A stretch of DNA of 6,847 nt from JBDIBB01 sp039812685 (GTDB lineage: Bacteria > Acidobacteriota > Vicinamibacteria > Vicinamibacterales > JAFNAJ01): contig JBDIBB010000188.1 in assembly GCA_039812685.1 (NCBI GenBank), positions 1-6,847 on the forward strand, written 5' to 3'. The notes below the pieces were generated by a model. The model was given only the letters and a program-made list of their open reading frames with translations, was not told the origin of the DNA and ran no database searches. The position numbers and the translations under genes are program-made. Of the stretch, positions 1-3,848 are shown one piece after another (the first letter of the stretch is position 1; each line of letters starts with the position of its first letter).

Positions 1-1
1 G

Positions 2-589
2 GCCCCGTACGGCGCCACGCTGCACGTGCCGGACCTGAACGCCCCGGACTTCTCCACGCTCACCACGACGCGGATGGTGGCGCAGGTCCGCGCGGACCTG
101 GCGGCGCTGCGCCCGGCATCAGCCGTGCTGGTGGGCTCGAGCCTCGGGGCGTTCGTCGCCTGGCACGTCGCCGCGCAGGAGGAGGCGAGCGGGCATCCAC
201 CGGTCGCGCTCGTGCTGCTCGCGCCTGCGCTCGACTTCGGCCACCATCGCATGGCGGGCCTCTCGGACGCGGAGTTCGACGCCTGGCGCGCCACCGGCTG
301 GCATACGTTCCAGCACTACGCCACCGGCGAGCCGCGCCGCGTCCACTACGCGCTCTTCGACGACGCGCGGCGCTACGACTCGTGGGCCACACCCGTCCGC
401 ACGCGCGCGCTGGCGTTGATGGGCCGGCACGATGCGGTGGTGTCGCCCGCGATGGTGCAGCGTTTCTGCGACGCGAACCAGAACGTTCGTCTCGTGTGGC
501 TCGACGACGACCACCAGCTGGACAGCAGCCTGGAGCGCATCTGGGAGGAATCGGCGGCGTTCCTCGGCCTCGGAATCGCCGGCCGCTGA
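2..589 (+). CDS. Alpha/beta-fold hydrolase, YqiA/UPF0227-like (5'-truncated by window edge)
   Basis: This is the C-terminal 195 residues of an alpha/beta hydrolase, probably a small cytoplasmic esterase; the substrate cannot be told. Numbering visible residues from base 2, the nucleophile elbow is GSSLG with Ser47 after a hydrophobic beta strand (AVLV). The acid is probably Asp144 in MGRHDAVVSP, and the base is His171 in DDDHQLDSS. The last residues form the usual C-terminal helix (IWEESAAFLGL). The stretch TLHVPDLNAPDFSTLT resembles the segment before the elbow in YqiA-like proteins. A GTG at base 26 could be read as a start, but the frame is open to the edge and the family needs an N-terminal strand and oxyanion HGF-type loop, so the true start lies upstream. 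The full protein is probably a little over 200 residues. It ends with TGA 89 nt before the next gene on the same strand. The hydrolase fold is secure; the YqiA assignment is by resemblance. Confidence 0.85.
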   Translation, partial: APYGATLHVPDLNAPDFSTLTTTRMVAQVRADLAALRPASAVLVGSSLGAFVAWHVAAQEEASGHPPVALVLLAPALDFGHHRMAGLSDAEFDAWRATGWHTFQHYATGEPRRVHYALFDDARRYDSWATPVRTRALALMGRHDAVVSPAMVQRFCDANQNVRLVWLDDDHQLDSSLERIWEESAAFLGLGIAGR

Positions 590-600
590 CCCGGCGCGAG

Positions 601-625
601 GACGCGCGCGGCGACGGCGCGCGTC
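601..625 (+). terminator. GC-rich hairpin after the hydrolase gene (possible terminator)
   Basis: A perfect 9-bp inverted repeat, GACGCGCGC at 601-609 and GCGCGCGTC at 617-625, encloses a 7-nt loop. It begins 11 nt after the hydrolase stop codon. No T-run follows, so it is not a canonical intrinsic terminator. It could still slow polymerase or protect the hydrolase mRNA 3' end. CG alternation makes such repeats easier to find by chance in this DNA. Confidence 0.35.
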
Positions 626-656
626 GCGGGAGGCCTGCCGGATCACGGCCGGCCGG

Positions 657-665
657 TGCTACCCT
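657..665 (+). promoter_or_regulatory. Candidate extended -10 promoter element for the PBP-SpoIID fusion gene
   Basis: TGCTACCCT matches the extended -10 pattern TGnTAnnnT, keeping the most conserved T, A and final T of the hexamer (660-665). No good -35 box is present at the normal distance; CTGCCG at 635-640 is a weak match with a long 19-nt spacer. Transcription from it would start near base 672, only about 7 nt before the ATG at 679, giving an almost leaderless mRNA. This fits the poor ribosome-binding site there (AGGA at 672-675, only 3 nt from the ATG). It is a short motif match and may be chance. Confidence 0.25.
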
Positions 666-678
666 CACGTCAGGACTC

Positions 679-3039
679 ATGCCCGCGCGGCTCTCACGTG
701 CACTGATCGCGATCCGCGTCCTGCCGGCCGTCATCGGCCTGGCGCTGCTGGCGCCCGGATGCCGGCACGATGCCGTGCCCGCGGCGCGCGAGGAGGCTGC
801 GCCGGCGGCCGAGGCGCCGGCCATGTCGCCTCCAGAGCCGGCCGCGCCCGCCGATGCCGGGGCCGGGGAAGGTCAGGCACCGCACCCGCTGCCAGGGATC
901 CCGTCGGAAGCAGCCGTCGAGGTGATCGATCTCGAATCGGGCCGCGCCGTGTTCACGCAGCGCCCGACGGTGCTCGACACACCGGCCTGGATGGCCTCGG
1001 TGGCGAAGGTGTTCACGCTGCGCGCGGCGCTGGATGCGGGCGTCGTCGACGCGCGCACGCGCATTCGCTGTGACGGCCGCGTGACCCTGGGCTCGCGCAC
1101 GCTGCAGTGCGTGCACCCCTCGTTCGGACGGCCGTTGTCGGCCGTCGAGGCGCTGGCACACTCGTGCAACGCGTTCTTCGCTTCGTTGCGTATCCCGTCG
1201 GGCGCGATCGCCGCGGCCTTCACCACCGCGGGGCTGCCGCCGCCGTCGTCGTCGCGGCTGGCCGAGCCGCGGTTGGCGTGGGTGGGGCTCGACGGCGAAC
1301 GCGTGGCGCCGCGGCGCACGCTGCGGGCCTTCGTCTCCGTCGTCACGGCCGCGCGGCGGCGTGGTTCGGATCGCGATCGCCTCCTGCTCGACGGCCTGCA
1401 CGAGGCGGCCCGGTCCGGGACGGCCGCGGCCTTCGGGGAGGCGGGCATCGACGCGCTGGCCAAGACCGGCACCGCCGCGCTGGGCGGCGGCGTGTACGGC
1501 GGCCTGGTGGTGGCCGTGACGCCGGCTGACGCGCCACGCCGTGCCGTGGTGGCGCTCGGTGCGGGCATCGCCGGGCGCGACGCCGCGGCGATCGCGGCCG
1601 CCGCCCTGACGCGCGTGGCTGCCGGCGGCGCCGCGAGCCACGCGTTGCCTGCGTCGATCCCGGGCGCGCCCTCGGCCGACGCCGCACGCGACGAGACGGG
1701 ACGGCACGTCGTGCGGCTCGGCCGACTCGAACGCGGCGCCTATCGCGTGGACGACCTCGATCTCGAACGATATGTCGCCGGCGTCGTCGCCGCCGAGGCG
1801 CCGCCGGGGGCGCCGGCCGCGGCCCTGGAGGCGCTGGCGATCGCCGCGCGGAGCTACGGGCTGGCGATGGTCGGCCGGCATGCCGCCGAGGGGTTCGATC
1901 TCTGCGATCTCACGCACTGCCAGGCGTGGCGCGATCCGGATCCGGCGGCGCGGCAGGCGGCCCGGGCCACCGCGGGACGCACGCTGCGCGTGGACGGCGC
2001 GATCCTGCCCGCCTTTCACCACGCTTCGTGCGGCGGCGCGCTGGAAGCGCCAGCGGCCGTGTGGGGCGAGGCCCCTGGCGCCGCACGCGTGATGCGCGCC
2101 CGCCCCGACCCGGCCGCCGGCGCGCACGATGACCGGTGGAGCGAGCAGGCAACGGCCGCCGGCCTGCGTGATGCCCTCCGTGCGGCCGGCCATCGCGGCG
2201 ACGAACTGCGATCCCTCACGGTGGTGACGCGAACCCCGTCCGGACGCGTGGCGCGCCTGCACACCAGCGGCCTCGTGCCCGCGGAGATCGACGGCGAGCG
2301 GTTCCGTCTCGCGGTGGGACGCCACCTGGGCTGGCAGGTGCTCAAGAGCTCGCTCTACGAGGTGACGCGCACCGCCCACGGCTACCGCTTCGACGGTCGG
2401 GGCCGCGGTCACGGCGTGGGGTTGTGCCTGACCGGCGCGCTGCTGCTGGCCGCGCGGGGGGAGGATGCCGCGGGGATCCTCGACGCCTACTTCCCGGGCG
2501 CGCAGCTCACGCCGCCGACGGCAGCGCCGCCGCAGGTCCGGCTGCCCGCCACGCGTGAAGGCGACCGCGCGCGCGTGGAGGCGGTCGTCGCGCGCGAGGC
2601 CGACGCGGTGCGCCGCGCCTCGGGCGAGACGTGGCCAGCCGGCAGCCTGCTGGTGTTCCACGACTCGGTGGAGGAGTACCAGCGCGCGTCCGGACAGCCC
2701 TGGTGGACCGCTGGCGCCGCTCGCGATGGCCGCATCGATCTGCTGCCGATCGACGTGCTCAGGCGGCGCGGCACGCTCGAGCGGACCGTCCGGCACGAGC
2801 TGGCGCACCTCGTGACCGCGCGGGCCCTGAGCGGCCGTCCGCGATGGGTGCAGGAGGGCGTGGCGCGCCACGTGGCCGGCGATCGCGCGGTGGCGCCGGC
2901 CACTGGCGGCTGTCCGCCGGACGAGGCGTTTGCGTCGGCCGCCTCGGCGCGCGAACTCGAATCGCTCTACGACCAGGCCCTCGCCTGCGTCGAGCGGGCG
3001 CTGGGAGCGGCCGGCGGCAACTGGCGGGCGATGCGCTGA
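679..3039 (+). CDS. Predicted lipoprotein: penicillin-binding transpeptidase fold + SpoIID/LytB domain + HExxH gluzincin peptidase domain
   Basis: The 786-residue protein starts at ATG 679. The frame is open further upstream, but that part overlaps the hydrolase gene, and this ATG directly precedes a signal peptide. Residues 1-28 have basic residues, a hydrophobic core and a cysteine in LLAPGC; Pro at -2 makes the lipobox imperfect. A low-complexity Ala/Pro linker covers about 30-70. Domain 1 (about 75-315) has the serine transpeptidase/beta-lactamase motifs: SVAK with Ser107, SCN at 162-164 and KTGT at 262-265. Domain 2 (about 345-610) is SpoIID/LytB: DLERYVAGVVAAEAP with Glu373 where the lytic transglycosylase catalytic Glu is expected, a Cys409/His413/Cys414 cluster in LCDLTHC, SCGG at 450-453, and GRGHGVGLCLTGA at 575-587. 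The last has Leu where family members usually have Gln. Domain 3 (about 620-786) resembles peptidase MA-like gluzincins: HELAH at 706-710 and Glu726 in WVQEGVA as likely third zinc ligand. All three active sites look intact. It probably remodels peptidoglycan in the periplasm; the actual reactions are inferred. No spore genes are nearby, so a sporulation role is not implied. Confidence 0.9.
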   Translation: MPARLSRALIAIRVLPAVIGLALLAPGCRHDAVPAAREEAAPAAEAPAMSPPEPAAPADAGAGEGQAPHPLPGIPSEAAVEVIDLESGRAVFTQRPTVLDTPAWMASVAKVFTLRAALDAGVVDARTRIRCDGRVTLGSRTLQCVHPSFGRPLSAVEALAHSCNAFFASLRIPSGAIAAAFTTAGLPPPSSSRLAEPRLAWVGLDGERVAPRRTLRAFVSVVTAARRRGSDRDRLLLDGLHEAARSGTAAAFGEAGIDALAKTGTAALGGGVYGGLVVAVTPADAPRRAVVALGAGIAGRDAAAIAAAALTRVAAGGAASHALPASIPGAPSADAARDETGRHVVRLGRLERGAYRVDDLDLERYVAGVVAAEAPPGAPAAALEALAIAARSYGLAMVGRHAAEGFDLCDLTHCQAWRDPDPAARQAARATAGRTLRVDGAILPAFHHASCGGALEAPAAVWGEAPGAARVMRARPDPAAGAHDDRWSEQATAAGLRDALRAAGHRGDELRSLTVVTRTPSGRVARLHTSGLVPAEIDGERFRLAVGRHLGWQVLKSSLYEVTRTAHGYRFDGRGRGHGVGLCLTGALLLAARGEDAAGILDAYFPGAQLTPPTAAPPQVRLPATREGDRARVEAVVAREADAVRRASGETWPAGSLLVFHDSVEEYQRASGQPWWTAGAARDGRIDLLPIDVLRRRGTLERTVRHELAHLVTARALSGRPRWVQEGVARHVAGDRAVAPATGGCPPDEAFASAASARELESLYDQALACVERALGAAGGNWRAMR

Positions 3040-3109
3040 GGCGCGCACCGCGCCGCGCGCGCCGGCGAAGCCCTGTGCGCCGGTCCCGCGCCGGGGATGA
3101 CGGCCGCGC
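3040..3109. other. Convergent intergenic junction with GC-rich hairpins
   Basis: These 70 bases separate two converging genes. GGCGCGC at 3040-3046 can pair with GCGCGCC at 3057-3063 (7 bp, 10-nt loop). Alternatively CCGGCG at 3062-3067 can pair with CGCCGG at 3078-3083 (6 bp, 10-nt loop). The two hairpins overlap and exclude one another. Neither is followed by a T-run on either strand, so any termination would rely on Rho or on structure alone. No gene or further motif was seen here. Confidence 0.3.
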
Positions 3110-3835
3110 TCACCCGCGGGTGACGGCGTTGCGTGCCCCCGCCATCAGGCACACCAGCCAGCCCACGTTCATCGCGAGGAAGATCAGCCCCAGTTTCGCC
3201 GCGGCAAACGCCGGCTGTACCCACGTGGCCGGCAGGCCCTGCGGGCGCCAGTAGGCGAACTGCCATGGCAGGGCCACGAACAGCGTGACGCCGATGGCGA
3301 CCAGCGTCACCTGGTCGCGTGACAGCCCCGCGCGCAGCCATCCCGGGCGGAGCATGGCGCGCGCCCCGCCCTCGAGCCGCGCGAAGAAGAGCGCGACGGC
3401 CAGCGACACGCCGAGGACGCCGCGGACGAGGAAGACCGCAACGTCCAGCAACCGGTGCGGCCACGTGGCGTCCGGCGTGTTGAAGGTGGCGATCAGCCAG
3501 GCGTCGATCTGGCTCCGCCGCGCCTCGTGCCAGCCGTCGATCAGGCCTCCGATCAGCCAGAACGCGAGGAAGACGGCCAGCGTCGCGACCAGGGCGGGAG
3601 CCGACGTGAGGCCCGCGATCAGGGCTTCGCGGAACGTGCGGCCGGGCAGCAGCCAGGCGCCGGCCGTCCCCTCCACGAGCGCCCCGGCGATCACCAGCCC
3701 GATCGCGATCGCGGCCGACAGCGCGAGCATCGCGGCATTGGATTCGGGAACGTTCACCAGGCCCCAGAAGAGGCCGGCCATCGCCGCGTGGCCGGCGGCC
3801 AGCCAGCCGGTGATCGCCACCGCCCTGCGCGTCAT
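3110..3835 (-). CDS. Six-helix integral membrane protein, family unknown, translationally coupled to the alpha-2-macroglobulin
   Basis: The 241-residue product begins at ATG (3835-3833) and ends with TGA at 3112-3110. I do not recognise the family. Six hydrophobic segments are visible, at about residues 8-28, 34-55, 80-99, 128-152, 176-194 and 207-232, so it should sit in the inner membrane. The loop between helices 3 and 4 (about 100-127) is the longest and more polar, with HEARRSQ and a Trp/Pro-containing end. The helix 5-6 loop has WRPQGLPATW. No catalytic motif, metal-binding pattern or transporter signature stands out. The start is well fixed: AAGGAGG lies 6 nt upstream and the ATG overlaps the previous stop codon. 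The frame stays open upstream of this ATG, but there it is the shadow of the macroglobulin gene. Coupling suggests a matched amount of both proteins, so a role in anchoring, export or signalling for the macroglobulin is plausible but unproven. Confidence 0.88.
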   Translation of the reverse strand: MTRRAVAITGWLAAGHAAMAGLFWGLVNVPESNAAMLALSAAIAIGLVIAGALVEGTAGAWLLPGRTFREALIAGLTSAPALVATLAVFLAFWLIGGLIDGWHEARRSQIDAWLIATFNTPDATWPHRLLDVAVFLVRGVLGVSLAVALFFARLEGGARAMLRPGWLRAGLSRDQVTLVAIGVTLFVALPWQFAYWRPQGLPATWVQPAFAAAKLGLIFLAMNVGWLVCLMAGARNAVTRG

Positions 3836-3848
3836 CGCGCGCCTCCTT
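3832..3848 (-). promoter_or_regulatory. Shine-Dalgarno and ATGA stop-start overlap (translational coupling)
   Basis: On the minus strand AAGGAGG (3848-3842) is followed after 6 nt by ATGA (3835-3832). There the ATG of the membrane protein and the TGA of the alpha-2-macroglobulin share two bases. The ribosome-binding site lies within the last codons of the macroglobulin gene (encoding EGGAR). This layout decides the start of the membrane-protein gene and points to terminating ribosomes re-initiating directly. Confidence 0.9.

Noticed and set aside
26..589. GTG at base 26 as the start of the hydrolase
   Set aside because: The frame is open to the window edge, and starting there would remove the N-terminal strand and oxyanion loop of the fold. 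The gene is truncated by the window.
382..678. 99-codon in-frame extension upstream of the fusion gene start
   Set aside because: It overlaps the hydrolase gene in another frame, encodes Arg/Gly-rich sequence, and would bury the signal peptide inside the protein. ATG 679 is the better start.
694..3048. 784-codon open frame antisense to almost all of the PBP-SpoIID fusion gene
   Set aside because: Its product is Arg/Gly/Ala/His-rich low complexity with no domain motifs, while the plus strand encodes three recognisable domains. Strong GC bias at third positions removes stops from the opposite strand, so this is a shadow.
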